NCBI GenBank assembly: GCA_029939545.1
Contig: JAOZSS010000042.1
Location: forward strand, 1 to 14,562
Length of the DNA: 14,562 bases
Source of the DNA: Kiritimatiellia bacterium
Lineage (GTDB): Bacteria; Verrucomicrobiota; Kiritimatiellia; UBA8416; JABMPJ01
Reading direction: 5' to 3'
The position numbers were made by a program, and so were the translations under genes. Below the pieces are notes generated by a model. That model did not search any database, was not told the DNA's origin, and worked only from the letters and a program-made list of their open reading frames with translations. Positions within the stretch are counted from its first letter, which is position 1. Each line of letters starts with the position of its first letter. Shown piece after piece: positions 7,143 through 14,500 of the stretch.

Positions 7143-8047
7143 GACAGGTGATTTATAGCGATGTGCGTACGCTACGCACCCAGGTAGTGTTGATTCTCGT
7201 GGTCTGCGTGGCTGCTGTCGGCGGGCTGTGGGCATTCGTCCTCAATCCGCTTAACGATGAGATCAAGGCATGTGAAAACGAAGTTCTAAACGTTGAAGAG
7301 GAGGTGGCCGCCTTCTTGGTCCGGATGGAGGATGGCGGACTTTCCGAGCGCCTTGTCGAAGCCACGGCCCTGAATCGTCACCTGGTCGCAGAGTGGGGCT
7401 ACCTGCGCAAGCGGGTGCACACATTCCAAGGGCACAACGCGCTCCGCGATACGCTGCCGACATACGATGACGGGCGCATTGATTTCAAGGTGGCGCTTTT
7501 CGATGCCAGGGAAGAGCTTTTTGAACGGGCCGCCGAGGCGGATGTGGCTCTGCCTGATGACTTGGGAATCTCGGAGACCATCGGCTCCGAGGAGCGCGCC
7601 GAACTCAGGCTGTGGCACCTCGTTGCGACCGTACGCTTGGTGCAACTGGCGATTGATGCCAAGCTGCCTGCCATCACGCATATCGAATTGGGAGCGCCCA
7701 TGGCACTTGCCCTCGACGATGACGCCACGCAGATGGCCATGGAGTTTCCCACGCGCATGGTGGTGCGATGCTCGTTCAAACACCTTGTCCGTTTTCTCGA
7801 TGCGCTCGCACGCGAAGGGAGCTTCTATGCCGTCAGAAAGCTACACGTCGAACGAATGGGGACCCACGGCTCGCGCATGTTGGAGGTAGAGATCGTGGCC
7901 GGGGCATTCTTGTTCCAGACGCGGAACGGTGTAGCAGAGCCCCGCGACACTGAGACGCCTCTCCCCGCAGCGGGAAGGCGTGGTTCAGGACGCAGTCGGC
8001 GAACAAGGATGGCGCAGCAACGCAGGGAGGACCGCTACGATGGTTGA
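7139..8047 (+). CDS. Amuc_1100/PilO/GspM-like inner-membrane protein
   Basis: The 302-residue protein has a short cytoplasmic start, one transmembrane helix (about 15-36), a coiled coil (about 38-65) and a periplasmic alpha/beta region. Its order of elements matches Akkermansia Amuc_1100 (317 residues): a FKVALFDAREELFERA helix (116-131), an LRLWHLVATVRLVQLAIDA helix (156-174), a basic CSFKHLVRFLDALA helix (211-224) followed by the strand FYAVRKLHVERM, and a final strand MLEVEIVAGAFLF (247-259). That protein has two ferredoxin-like units related to PilO and GspM. This is recognition by eye; no alignment was run. PilO/GspM partners dimerise with PilN/GspL, the product of the preceding gene. 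The last 25 residues are strongly Arg-rich, and their coding sequence contains the ribosome-binding site of the next gene. The start ATG overlaps the preceding stop as ATGA. Confidence 0.75.
   Translation: MRQVIYSDVRTLRTQVVLILVVCVAAVGGLWAFVLNPLNDEIKACENEVLNVEEEVAAFLVRMEDGGLSERLVEATALNRHLVAEWGYLRKRVHTFQGHNALRDTLPTYDDGRIDFKVALFDAREELFERAAEADVALPDDLGISETIGSEERAELRLWHLVATVRLVQLAIDAKLPAITHIELGAPMALALDDDATQMAMEFPTRMVVRCSFKHLVRFLDALAREGSFYAVRKLHVERMGTHGSRMLEVEIVAGAFLFQTRNGVAEPRDTETPLPAAGRRGSGRSRRTRMAQQRREDRYDG
8024..8030 (+). promoter_or_regulatory. Ribosome-binding site of the GspC/PilP-like gene
   Basis: AGGGAGG ends 9 bases before the ATG at 8040 and lies inside the preceding gene. It decides this start over the in-frame GTG at 7980, which has no such site and would add 20 unneeded residues ahead of the membrane anchor. 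Confidence 0.65.
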
Positions 8048-8651
8048 ACTGCTTTGGAAACTGGTCCTGAAGATCAACGCGCGAGCCGTATTTCTGTCCA
8101 CGCTTCTGTTGCTGTGCGTCGTGCTTGTGATGCTGCTTCATCACGGATCGCGGCAGGGCATCGGTCTAAAGACGTCTGGTCACCACGTCAACTCGACCGT
8201 CGGCGCTGTGGTGCCGCGACCGCTTGGGGCCGCACTACCTACCGAAGCGGTTGAGGATCCATTCACCTCGGCCTTCCTGGTGGCATGGCTGGACCTGGAA
8301 GCCAGTCGTGAGCGGGAGCGCGAGGCGGCGAGGGCAAGGCAGCCGGTCGTAGAGCAACCCACGCCTGGTCAGGCAACGCCCACTTCGGTGTCGCCACCGA
8401 AAAAGAAGGAACCGAAGTGGGTGAGGGTAATGTACCAGGGGATGATCGCCCGCACGGATGGGACGTGTGTGGCGCTCGTGAGCGAAGTCGATGGCGGCAG
8501 TCTGCACACGTTGACGGCGGGCGGCGTGCTGTTGGGCGGGCGTGTCAAAGATATCACGGCGGAACGCGTTTTGTTGGTGGTGGGGGCGAACGAAACCGAG
8601 CAGCCCTTGCGAGTGGGCGTGGTGAGTCGGGTCCCGAAGGATGGTTCGTGA
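8040..8651 (+). CDS. GspC/PilP-like periplasmic connector
   Basis: The 203-residue protein has an N-terminal transmembrane helix (about 16-34), a low-complexity periplasmic linker rich in charged residues, Pro and Ala (about 60-125) and a small beta domain (about 126-195). That domain reads like the homology region of GspC/PilP: VRVMYQGMIARTDGTCVALV (128-147), a Gly turn, HTLTAGGVLLGGRVKDIT (156-173) and ERVLLVVG (175-182). In type II secretion and type IV pili this domain contacts the N0 domain of the secretin and ties the inner platform to the outer channel. No PDZ domain follows, so it is closer in size to PilP or to short GspC. The start overlaps the previous stop by 8 bases and the end overlaps the ATPase gene by 4. 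Confidence 0.75.
   Translation: MVELLWKLVLKINARAVFLSTLLLLCVVLVMLLHHGSRQGIGLKTSGHHVNSTVGAVVPRPLGAALPTEAVEDPFTSAFLVAWLDLEASREREREAARARQPVVEQPTPGQATPTSVSPPKKKEPKWVRVMYQGMIARTDGTCVALVSEVDGGSLHTLTAGGVLLGGRVKDITAERVLLVVGANETEQPLRVGVVSRVPKDGS
8637..8641 (+). promoter_or_regulatory. Ribosome-binding site of the ATPase gene
   Basis: AAGGA lies 6 bases before the GTG at 8648. It supports this GTG as the start of the ATPase. The frame stays open further upstream, but there it only shadows the GspC/PilP-like gene. Confidence 0.55.
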
Positions 8652-10393
8652 AAGTAGATGACTATATTGGCGTCGTGGGCGGGGGGCGCCTGCCGGGTGA
8701 GGCCACTATTGCGCGGCGCATTGGCGAGAAGCTGGTTGAGCGCGAGTTGTTGGATGCCGAGAAGGTGGAGCAAGCTCAGCACCGGGCACGCTGGCTGAAG
8801 GAGCCGTTCGATCGTCTGCTCATTCGGGATAGCCTTGCAGAAGAGTCTGTGGTACAGGAGTTGCTCTCCGAGGTGACCGGAATCCCGGTCGTCTCCATGG
8901 CACGCGTCGAGCTCGAGGAACAAGCCGTTCACGTCGTGTCTGTTCGCGTCATTGCCAGCTACCGGGTCGTTCCGGTACGACTCTATGGTGGGGCCATTAC
9001 ACTGGCGACCGATTCCGTGGCCGAGCTGGCCCGCGAGGAGGAGCTACGCGTGGTTCTCGGTCATTCGATCCGCTGGGTCCTGTGCCGCTCACATGAGATT
9101 ACCGAGTGCATCAAACACTACTACGGGGTTGGGATCCATGCCTTGGCTGGATTTGATGTCGGCGGACAGCAAGGGACAGGACGGGGAGGTGCGGAGCACG
9201 AATCACGTGATATCACGGCATTTGTAAACGCGATTATCGGGGATGCTGTAGCCTCTGAGGCAACCGATATCCATTTTGAACCCGGCGAGAACGGTCTCCG
9301 TTTGCGGTATCGGATTGACGGGGTCATGGCCTACGTGCCGCTGCCTCAGGGGGCCGAGGGATTCTCCCGCGCTATTGTGTCGAGCATCAAGGTAATGGCG
9401 CAGCTCAACATTGCCGAGAAACGGCTGCCGCAGGATGGCCGATTTGCATTCGATGTTAATGGGCATGCCTTGGATATTCGTGTGTCGGTGTTGCCCGCCG
9501 AGCATGGCGAGGCCGCGAACATGCGCATCCTCAACCGTGAATCGTCATTCATTAATCTCGAACATCTGGGCTACAGCCCTAAACAGCTCGAGACAATCGA
9601 GGACCTGATCACGACCCCGCACGGGATCATTCTCTTTACCGGTGCGACGGGTAGCGGTAAAACCACGAGTCTCTATGCCAGCCTGTCGCGGATCAACACG
9701 GACGAGCGAAAGATCATCACGATCGAGGACCCGGTGGAGTATCGGATGCCCGGCGTGACACAGCTCCAGGTTAACCGGGATATTGATTTTACGTTTGCGT
9801 CCGGACTGCGTTCGGTGCTGCGTCACGATCCGGACGTGGTGCTGATCGGCGAGATCCGCGACGAGGAGACCGCACGTATCGCGACGAGCGCAGCCATGAC
9901 CGGGCACTTGGTTTTCAGTACCCTGCATACGAACGACTCTGCCAGTGCGGCAACACGCTTGATCGAGATGGGCGTGCCGCCTTACCTGGTGGCATCCAGC
10001 GTGGAAGGCATCATTGCTCAGCAGCTTGTCCGTCGGGTCTGTCCTTCCTGTCGTGAAACGGTGAGCGTTGAGCGCCCGTTGATCGAGCAGATGGTTCGTT
10101 CGATTGGTGAGAAAGTGCGGGAAGCGGCTATCTATCGCGGAACCGGCTGTCCGGACTGTCGCTTCACCGGCTACCATGGCCGCATCGGTCTGTTCGAAAT
10201 GATCGTGATGAACGATAAGCTGCGGGGACTCATCGTCGAACGCGCGCCAAGCGGACGGCTGATGGAGTGCGTTGTCGAATCGGGGCTGCTGACACTGCGT
10301 CAATGCGGTTGGCTGCGGGTCCTCGCCGGTGAGACAAGTATTGACGAGGTCCTTCGTGTCACGGCTGGGCCGGGCCGACACTGGCGCGGGTGA
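8648..10393 (+). CDS. gspE: GspE/PilB-type secretion ATPase
   Basis: The 581-residue protein is the cytoplasmic motor that drives assembly of a pseudopilus or pilus. Residues about 20-155 are an N-terminal domain of MshEN type, in which the cyclic-di-GMP motif is poorly kept: only RIGEKLV (24-30) resembles it and the second copy has no RLG. The ATPase part shows DIHFEP (207-212), RYRIDG (220-225), RLPQDG (259-264), the Walker A GATGSGKT (332-339), the Asp box IITIEDPVEY (356-365), Walker B VVLIGEIRD (397-405) and the His box LVFSTLHTND (421-430). A tetracysteine zinc site has pairs CPSC (465-468) and CPDC (501-504). All catalytic motifs are intact. The zinc site and assembly motifs mark it as an extension ATPase, not the retraction type PilT. 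Start is GTG, overlapping the preceding stop as GTGA. No pilT-like gene or GspF gene follows. Confidence 0.95.
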   Translation: MKVDDYIGVVGGGRLPGEATIARRIGEKLVERELLDAEKVEQAQHRARWLKEPFDRLLIRDSLAEESVVQELLSEVTGIPVVSMARVELEEQAVHVVSVRVIASYRVVPVRLYGGAITLATDSVAELAREEELRVVLGHSIRWVLCRSHEITECIKHYYGVGIHALAGFDVGGQQGTGRGGAEHESRDITAFVNAIIGDAVASEATDIHFEPGENGLRLRYRIDGVMAYVPLPQGAEGFSRAIVSSIKVMAQLNIAEKRLPQDGRFAFDVNGHALDIRVSVLPAEHGEAANMRILNRESSFINLEHLGYSPKQLETIEDLITTPHGIILFTGATGSGKTTSLYASLSRINTDERKIITIEDPVEYRMPGVTQLQVNRDIDFTFASGLRSVLRHDPDVVLIGEIRDEETARIATSAAMTGHLVFSTLHTNDSASAATRLIEMGVPPYLVASSVEGIIAQQLVRRVCPSCRETVSVERPLIEQMVRSIGEKVREAAIYRGTGCPDCRFTGYHGRIGLFEMIVMNDKLRGLIVERAPSGRLMECVVESGLLTLRQCGWLRVLAGETSIDEVLRVTAGPGRHWRG

Positions 10394-10421
10394 GGGCCAT
10401 CGCGTTGCGCCCGATTTTGCC

Positions 10422-10450
10422 TTGAGCTTGAAGGGGTGTTAACCTAATCT
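10422..10450 (+). promoter_or_regulatory. Possible promoter of the propeptide-like lipoprotein
   Basis: TTGAGC (10422-10427) and TAATCT (10445-10450) are 17 bases apart in the 93-base gap after the ATPase gene. The match is four of six at -35 but only three of six at -10. The lipoprotein could be transcribed alone or by read-through from the operon, since no clear terminator precedes it. Confidence 0.25.
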
Positions 10451-10476
10451 GGTTCGCGCTTCGCTTGAGGGTGCAT

Positions 10477-10481
10477 GGAGG
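10477..10481 (+). promoter_or_regulatory. Ribosome-binding site of the lipoprotein gene
   Basis: GGAGG lies 5 bases before the ATG at 10487. An in-frame ATG at 10475 overlaps this site and is therefore unlikely to be the start. Confidence 0.6.
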
Positions 10482-10486
10482 ACTGT

Positions 10487-11245
10487 ATGACAGAGACACG
10501 GAATAATGTGGGAGTGATTTGCTGTGCTATCGTGACCGGGATGATAGTGCTGTTCACGGGGTGCCGTCGGGAGCAGGAACAGGACCCGGCCAGTGATGCG
10601 GTCGTACCCGAAGCTGCGCAGCCCGGCACACCCGCCCAAGCGGTCCTGATTGCCCCCGAACCTTCCGACTTGGATGGCCTTCAGGGCCAAGTCCTCGGTG
10701 CAGGCAAGACACCGGGTCGCCAGAGGAGCCGTGTGTCCCTCACGGAGGAACGCGACAAGGGTGTCTACCATATATCACTCGAGGCCCCCTATGCGGAGAT
10801 GTACGAGACGGGTGAGGGGATGGCTGTTCGTGTGCGTGGGGGTGGTGCCAGGCGTCAGCCGGGATCTCCCGATATCGGTGGGCTGGCGTGGGTGTTGCCG
10901 GGCAAGGTCGGCTGGAACCTGATGCCGACAGTGACGGATGCGGCATTCGCCTCGGCCACGGAGGGTGTTGATGTTGCGGCCATTCGGGTAAACAAAGTCG
11001 TTGAGGATGGCGATGATTCAGACCCCGTTGTCGAACGCTATCGCTCGCCTGATATCTACGAACAGGATGCGCTCTTTCCTTCGCATGTTATTCGCGTTCA
11101 GGAGGCTTGGGTTGGAACGAATAAGCTGGTTCGGTTGGTTGTCAATCCGGTTCAGTATAACCCGGTGACGAAGGAGTTACGTCTCTGCTACCGCCTGAAG
11201 GCGAAGTTAGAGTACGTGAAATCCCTCGTTCCTGAAGGGTCCTGA
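10487..11245 (+). CDS. Lipoprotein resembling a gingipain (C25) propeptide
   Basis: The 252-residue protein has a signal sequence ending in LFTGC, with probable lipidated Cys26, then a Glu/Pro/Ala-rich linker to about residue 60. The C-terminal half resembles the propeptide of C25 (gingipain-type) cysteine proteases: GSPDIGGLAWVLP (126-138) recalls the 'G.P.LP....' strand of that family, and LVRLVVNPVQYNPVTKELRL (214-233) its most recognisable strand pair. In complete C25 proteins this domain sits ahead of a His/Cys protease domain and acts as inhibitor and folding aid. Here the gene stops after it, with no protease in frame or nearby. Its place after the ATPase gene, on the same strand, suggests a link to the secretion machine, for instance as an accessory or inhibitor. 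That role is inference. Confidence 0.6.
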   Translation: MTETRNNVGVICCAIVTGMIVLFTGCRREQEQDPASDAVVPEAAQPGTPAQAVLIAPEPSDLDGLQGQVLGAGKTPGRQRSRVSLTEERDKGVYHISLEAPYAEMYETGEGMAVRVRGGGARRQPGSPDIGGLAWVLPGKVGWNLMPTVTDAAFASATEGVDVAAIRVNKVVEDGDDSDPVVERYRSPDIYEQDALFPSHVIRVQEAWVGTNKLVRLVVNPVQYNPVTKELRLCYRLKAKLEYVKSLVPEGS

Positions 11246-11268
11246 GACCGCCCCCAGCACTCCCTGCA

Positions 11269-11317
11269 CGCGATGCCTCGATGGCCGTCCGCTGCGGGTC
11301 AACGAGTCGCATCCGCG
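11269..11317. terminator. Bulged hairpin between convergent genes
   Basis: CGCGATGC (11269-11276) pairs with GCATCCGCG (11309-11317) with one bulged base, and just inside it CTCG (11277-11280) pairs with CGAG (11303-11306). The hairpin lies in the 79 bases between the lipoprotein stop and the dapF stop, where a shared terminator would be expected. There is no T-run on either side, so it is not a classical intrinsic terminator. Confidence 0.35.
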
Positions 11318-11324
11318 CTGTTCC

Positions 11325-12140
11325 TCAGGTGACAGGCCAGTCAACACTGCCCTTGAAGACATGGACAGCAGGGCCGTCAAGGGTCAGGCGACTGATCGAG
11401 TTGCCCTGCTGCTCGAAGGTGATGCGCAGCTGATCGGCTGACACCGTGGTGACCGTGACGGGAGGCACGGCTCGACCACGGAGAGCCATGATAACGGCTG
11501 CGGCCGTGGCACCCGTTCCGCAAGCTCCGGTTTCAGCCTCCACGCCGCGCTCGAAGGTCCGGATCTCCAGGTTCGATTCGTCCACACGCCGCACGAAATT
11601 CACATTCGTACCCGCTGGGGAAAACCGAGTGTGGTGACGTATCGATGCACCCACTGTCTCTACAGGCGCCTCTTTCAGCTCTTGTACCTCCAGCATAACG
11701 TGGGGTACCCCGGTGTTCGCCATCCCCAGTGCGATCGGGTGCCCATCCACCACGAGATCGAAGTAGGGCTCAATGCCGGTGGGATTGGGCAGGGCCAGTT
11801 CGACGGTGTCATCGTAAACGTTTGCATGGACCCTGCCTGCATCGGTGGCCATCGTCAGTGACGCACTGGCAATGCCCAGATCGACGGCGAGCCGGGCTGC
11901 ACAACGCGCCCCGTTCCCGCACATCTCGGCGGGGCGGCCGTCGGGATTAAAAAAGCGCATACGGAAGTCAGCATCGCCGGTTGTCTGGAGCAGGATGATT
12001 CCTTCACAGCCGATGCCCGTACGACGGGCGGCGATAGCGCGGAGCCATGGTGGGTTGCAGGCAGGGACCCGTCCGGAACGGTCGTCGAAGAGGATGAAGT
12101 CGTTTCCGGCTCCGTGCATCTTCCAGAAAGTCTCTTTCAT
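11325..12140 (-). CDS. dapF: Diaminopimelate epimerase
   Basis: The 271-residue enzyme interconverts LL- and meso-diaminopimelate in the lysine/peptidoglycan pathway, in the cytoplasm. Both catalytic cysteines are present: Cys74 in FNPDGRPAEMCGNGARC (64-80) and Cys207 in the ETGACGTGA loop (203-211). Other family landmarks are KMHGAGNDF (7-15), AGTNVNFV (176-183) and FERGVEAETGACG at 196-208. The usual GADG loop after the first Gly-rich segment reads TGIGCEGII (41-49), so a Cys-Glu pair replaces Ala-Asp. Length is typical. The ATG overlaps the prc stop as ATGA, so its translation is probably coupled to that of prc. The enzyme indicates meso-diaminopimelate peptidoglycan in this organism. Confidence 0.95.
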   Translation of the reverse strand: MKETFWKMHGAGNDFILFDDRSGRVPACNPPWLRAIAARRTGIGCEGIILLQTTGDADFRMRFFNPDGRPAEMCGNGARCAARLAVDLGIASASLTMATDAGRVHANVYDDTVELALPNPTGIEPYFDLVVDGHPIALGMANTGVPHVMLEVQELKEAPVETVGASIRHHTRFSPAGTNVNFVRRVDESNLEIRTFERGVEAETGACGTGATAAAVIMALRGRAVPPVTVTTVSADQLRITFEQQGNSISRLTLDGPAVHVFKGSVDWPVT

Positions 12141-14365
12141 GGCGTCTGCAGCAGCTGATCGAACATACGGATCAGGGGATTGCGCTCCTGTAGGCTCTCC
12201 TGCTTCCTCAACGCTGCGGTTGCGTGCTGGGTGCCGGTGAAGTCGGCGAGGATCTGGAGGGCCTCCTCAAGAACGAGGTCGGCGTGCTTCTCGTTGTCGC
12301 CATTATCCTCGCGGGATTCGGGGATGAGCGATTCCTGTAGCTCAGCCAGATCGCGCTCGGACCGTGCCAGGCCGATTCGCCCTTCCAGGTCGAGCGGCAG
12401 CTCTTCTGCATCGTTGATGGCTTTGATGCGGTCGAGGAGCTGCTGGTAGGCATCAAAGCGCTCGCTATCGCTGCGGCGGGCCTCGGAGGCGGCGCGAAGC
12501 ATGGGCTTTATTCCATCGAGATCAGCCACAGGGAGGAAGCGCGTCGGCATCACGGCTGACCACGGGATAGGGTTGGGCAGTGCGTCTTCGCCCAGTTTCA
12601 TGTAGTCGAAGGGGCTGGGGATCACGATGTCAGGTGTTACACCGCGAAGCTGGGTGGATGCCCCCGAGATGCGATAGTAGCTGGCTGTCGTCACGCGAAG
12701 TGAGCCGAGTGTCGTGTCTCGTCCCAGCCTGACAATGGTCTGCACGGTTCCCTTACCGTGGGTTTTCTCGCCTCCTACGACAAGGGCACGTCCGTAGTCC
12801 TGCAATGCCCCGGCGACAATCTCGGATGCCGAAGCGCTGAGCCGGTTGACGAGCACAACCAGGGGCCCGGCATAGGCCAGGCTGGGGTTGCGGTCGGGTA
12901 GAACCCGTATGCAGTGACGCTCCCGCACTTGGACCGTGGGGCCGGTGCGGATAAAGAGGCCCGTCATACGGATAGCCTCCATTAGGGAACCGCCGCCGTT
13001 GTTGCGCAGGTCGAGAATGACGCCTTCGACACCGTTGGTCTGAAGATCGTGCAGAATGGCCTGAACATCCTTGGCTGCGCTGCGGTACTCGGGGTGACGC
13101 GGATTGTCAATGCCCATGCTGGCGTAGAAAGCGGGTAGCCGGATCACGCCAAACGTGCGCACGTCGCCGTTGCTGTCGGTGGTGGTGCGTATACTCGAGT
13201 CGGCGGCCTGTTCCTCCAACTTCACCTCGTCACGGATGATGTCGACTTGCTTCGTTGTGGATCCACTGGGGTCGGAGGCGGGGATGACGGTCAGGACCAC
13301 GCGGCTGCCCTTGGGGCCACGGATCAGGGCGACGATGCGATGAAGGGGCCAGTGCAGAACATCGACAATCGGCTCTGTGTCCTGTCCTACGGCGATAATC
13401 TTGTCGCCGGCACGCAGCCGGATATCGCGATCGTCCATGTCGGCCGGGCCGCCGGGAATCAGGCGGACGATCCTTGCGGCCCCGTCCTCGGGGCGAAGAA
13501 GGGCTCCAATGCCGGTCAGCGACAGCTTCATCTCGATGTCGAAGTCCTCGACACTGCTGGCGGCCATGTAGCCGGAATGTGGGTCGTAGGCGTGTGCGAA
13601 AGCGGTCAGGTATTTCTCGATCAGCCATTTGCCGTCGCTGTCACCGAGCGTGGTCAGCATCTGCTTGTATCGCTTGCGGATGAATGCTTCGGGTGAAAGG
13701 TCTACCTGTTGCGAGGTGTCTTCGGCATCATGGGTCACGGTAGAAGAGCGCTTTGTAGCGGCGTCTATCCCGTTGGTTTGGGCAGGCGCGGCATCTGTCT
13801 CGTCGTCTGAGGCACTGGTTTCCTCCGCAATCTGCCTGACGACAATCTGGCGCAGGTACTCATTCTTGATCTTGAGGCGCCACAGTTCGTTGTACTCCTC
13901 AATTGTGGCTGGCCAGTTCGCCTCGCGCCGGTTCCATCGGTAGGTCTCCTTCCTCGTTAGGTCAAACCCGGCCGCAAGTAGTTTGTCCGTGTAGTCATAG
14001 CGCTCTTGGATGCGCTGTTTGAACAGTTCGAAAACGTCGCAGGCAAATGTGATATCGCCGTTTCTTATGGCATCGTCTAACTCGGTCCGAGAGTCCGCAA
14101 AACGCTCGATATCGGATTGCAGGAAATACATGTGGTCGAAGTCAAGCGAGGTTAAGAAATTCGTCCAGGCTCGGGCGCTGATCTCGTTGCCCATCGGGAG
14201 GCGCATCAGGTGATACGAGGGCATACGAACCGAGAAGCGTTCAGCTATACGTGCCGCGAGTTCGTCCGTGTCAGCTCTGACGTCGGGAACGGCCAAGGCT
14301 CGGCCTGTCTGCAGCAAGAGCGGCAGCATCAGCACTGTTATCGATCTGTTGAGGACTCTTCGCAT
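12137..14365 (-). CDS. prc: Tail-specific periplasmic protease Prc
   Basis: The 742-residue S41 family protease has a signal peptide with likely cleavage after ALA at 23-25. A helical N-terminal domain follows (about 30-280), interrupted by a low-complexity stretch rich in Asp, Thr and Ala (about 183-222). A PDZ domain (about 280-365) holds GIGALLRPEDGAARIVRLIP. The protease core carries LRNNGGGSL (453-461), Ser512 in NRLSASASEI as nucleophile, and Lys538 in THGKGTVQ as general base, the Ser-Lys pair of Prc/Tsp. The C-terminal helical region (about 620-742) is the family's usual tail. Prc cuts proteins at their C-termini in the periplasm, including peptidoglycan-modifying enzymes. The gene forms an operon with dapF. 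AGGGG lies only one base before the ATG, so the ribosome-binding site is poorly spaced. Confidence 0.93.
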   Translation of the reverse strand: MRRVLNRSITVLMLPLLLQTGRALAVPDVRADTDELAARIAERFSVRMPSYHLMRLPMGNEISARAWTNFLTSLDFDHMYFLQSDIERFADSRTELDDAIRNGDITFACDVFELFKQRIQERYDYTDKLLAAGFDLTRKETYRWNRREANWPATIEEYNELWRLKIKNEYLRQIVVRQIAEETSASDDETDAAPAQTNGIDAATKRSSTVTHDAEDTSQQVDLSPEAFIRKRYKQMLTTLGDSDGKWLIEKYLTAFAHAYDPHSGYMAASSVEDFDIEMKLSLTGIGALLRPEDGAARIVRLIPGGPADMDDRDIRLRAGDKIIAVGQDTEPIVDVLHWPLHRIVALIRGPKGSRVVLTVIPASDPSGSTTKQVDIIRDEVKLEEQAADSSIRTTTDSNGDVRTFGVIRLPAFYASMGIDNPRHPEYRSAAKDVQAILHDLQTNGVEGVILDLRNNGGGSLMEAIRMTGLFIRTGPTVQVRERHCIRVLPDRNPSLAYAGPLVVLVNRLSASASEIVAGALQDYGRALVVGGEKTHGKGTVQTIVRLGRDTTLGSLRVTTASYYRISGASTQLRGVTPDIVIPSPFDYMKLGEDALPNPIPWSAVMPTRFLPVADLDGIKPMLRAASEARRSDSERFDAYQQLLDRIKAINDAEELPLDLEGRIGLARSERDLAELQESLIPESREDNGDNEKHADLVLEEALQILADFTGTQHATAALRKQESLQERNPLIRMFDQLLQTP

Positions 14366-14389
14366 ACCCCTATACCGGCATAAAAATCA

Positions 14390-14419
14390 AGTATCTCACG
14401 ATGTTCTATGCACTGTCAC
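14390..14419 (-). promoter_or_regulatory. Possible prc promoter
   Basis: On the minus strand GTGACA (14419-14414) and GATACT (14395-14390) are 18 bases apart, five of six and four of six matches to the sigma-70 boxes. The transcript would begin about 17-18 bases upstream of the prc ATG. It lies just downstream, on that strand, of the inverted-repeat region. Confidence 0.35.
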
Positions 14420-14424
14420 GGATG

Positions 14425-14492
14425 AAAAAGGAGGCTCTTCTGAATAATCTGTGGGTATTCAGGGAAACCTGAGAGCGCTGGCCAGCCTTTTT
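14425..14492. other. Nested inverted repeats, possible terminator or structured RNA
   Basis: AAAAAGG (14425-14431) pairs with CCTTTTT (14486-14492). Inside, GCTCT (14434-14438) pairs with AGAGC (14472-14476), and CTGAATA (14440-14446) pairs with TATTCAG (14456-14462). An alternative inner hairpin is TCAGG-GAAA-CCTGA (14459-14472), and GCTGGCCAGC (14477-14486) is a perfect palindrome. On the minus strand the stem is followed by CTCCTTTTT, as expected of an intrinsic terminator ending a transcript that enters from the right. On the plus strand it also ends in TTTTT. Confidence 0.45.
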
Positions 14493-14500
14493 GTCTGGGT

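Noticed and set aside
7980..8039. Upstream GTG start for the GspC/PilP-like gene
   Set aside because: No ribosome-binding site and a polar extension ahead of the membrane anchor. ATG at 8040 has a strong AGGGAGG.
8417..8647. Upstream extension of the ATPase frame
   Set aside because: The extension overlaps the GspC/PilP-like domain in another frame and has no homology pattern. GTG at 8648 with AAGGA six bases upstream fits the family start and the operon's overlap style.
9545..10381. Minus-strand open frame (278 codons) opposite the ATPase gene
   Set aside because: The plus strand encodes all GspE motifs here. The antisense translation is rich in His, Arg and Gln with no domain, typical of a shadow frame.
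10394..10420. Intrinsic terminator after the ATPase gene
   Set aside because: GGGC and GCCC can pair around the segment before ATTTT, but only over four bases, too weak to call.
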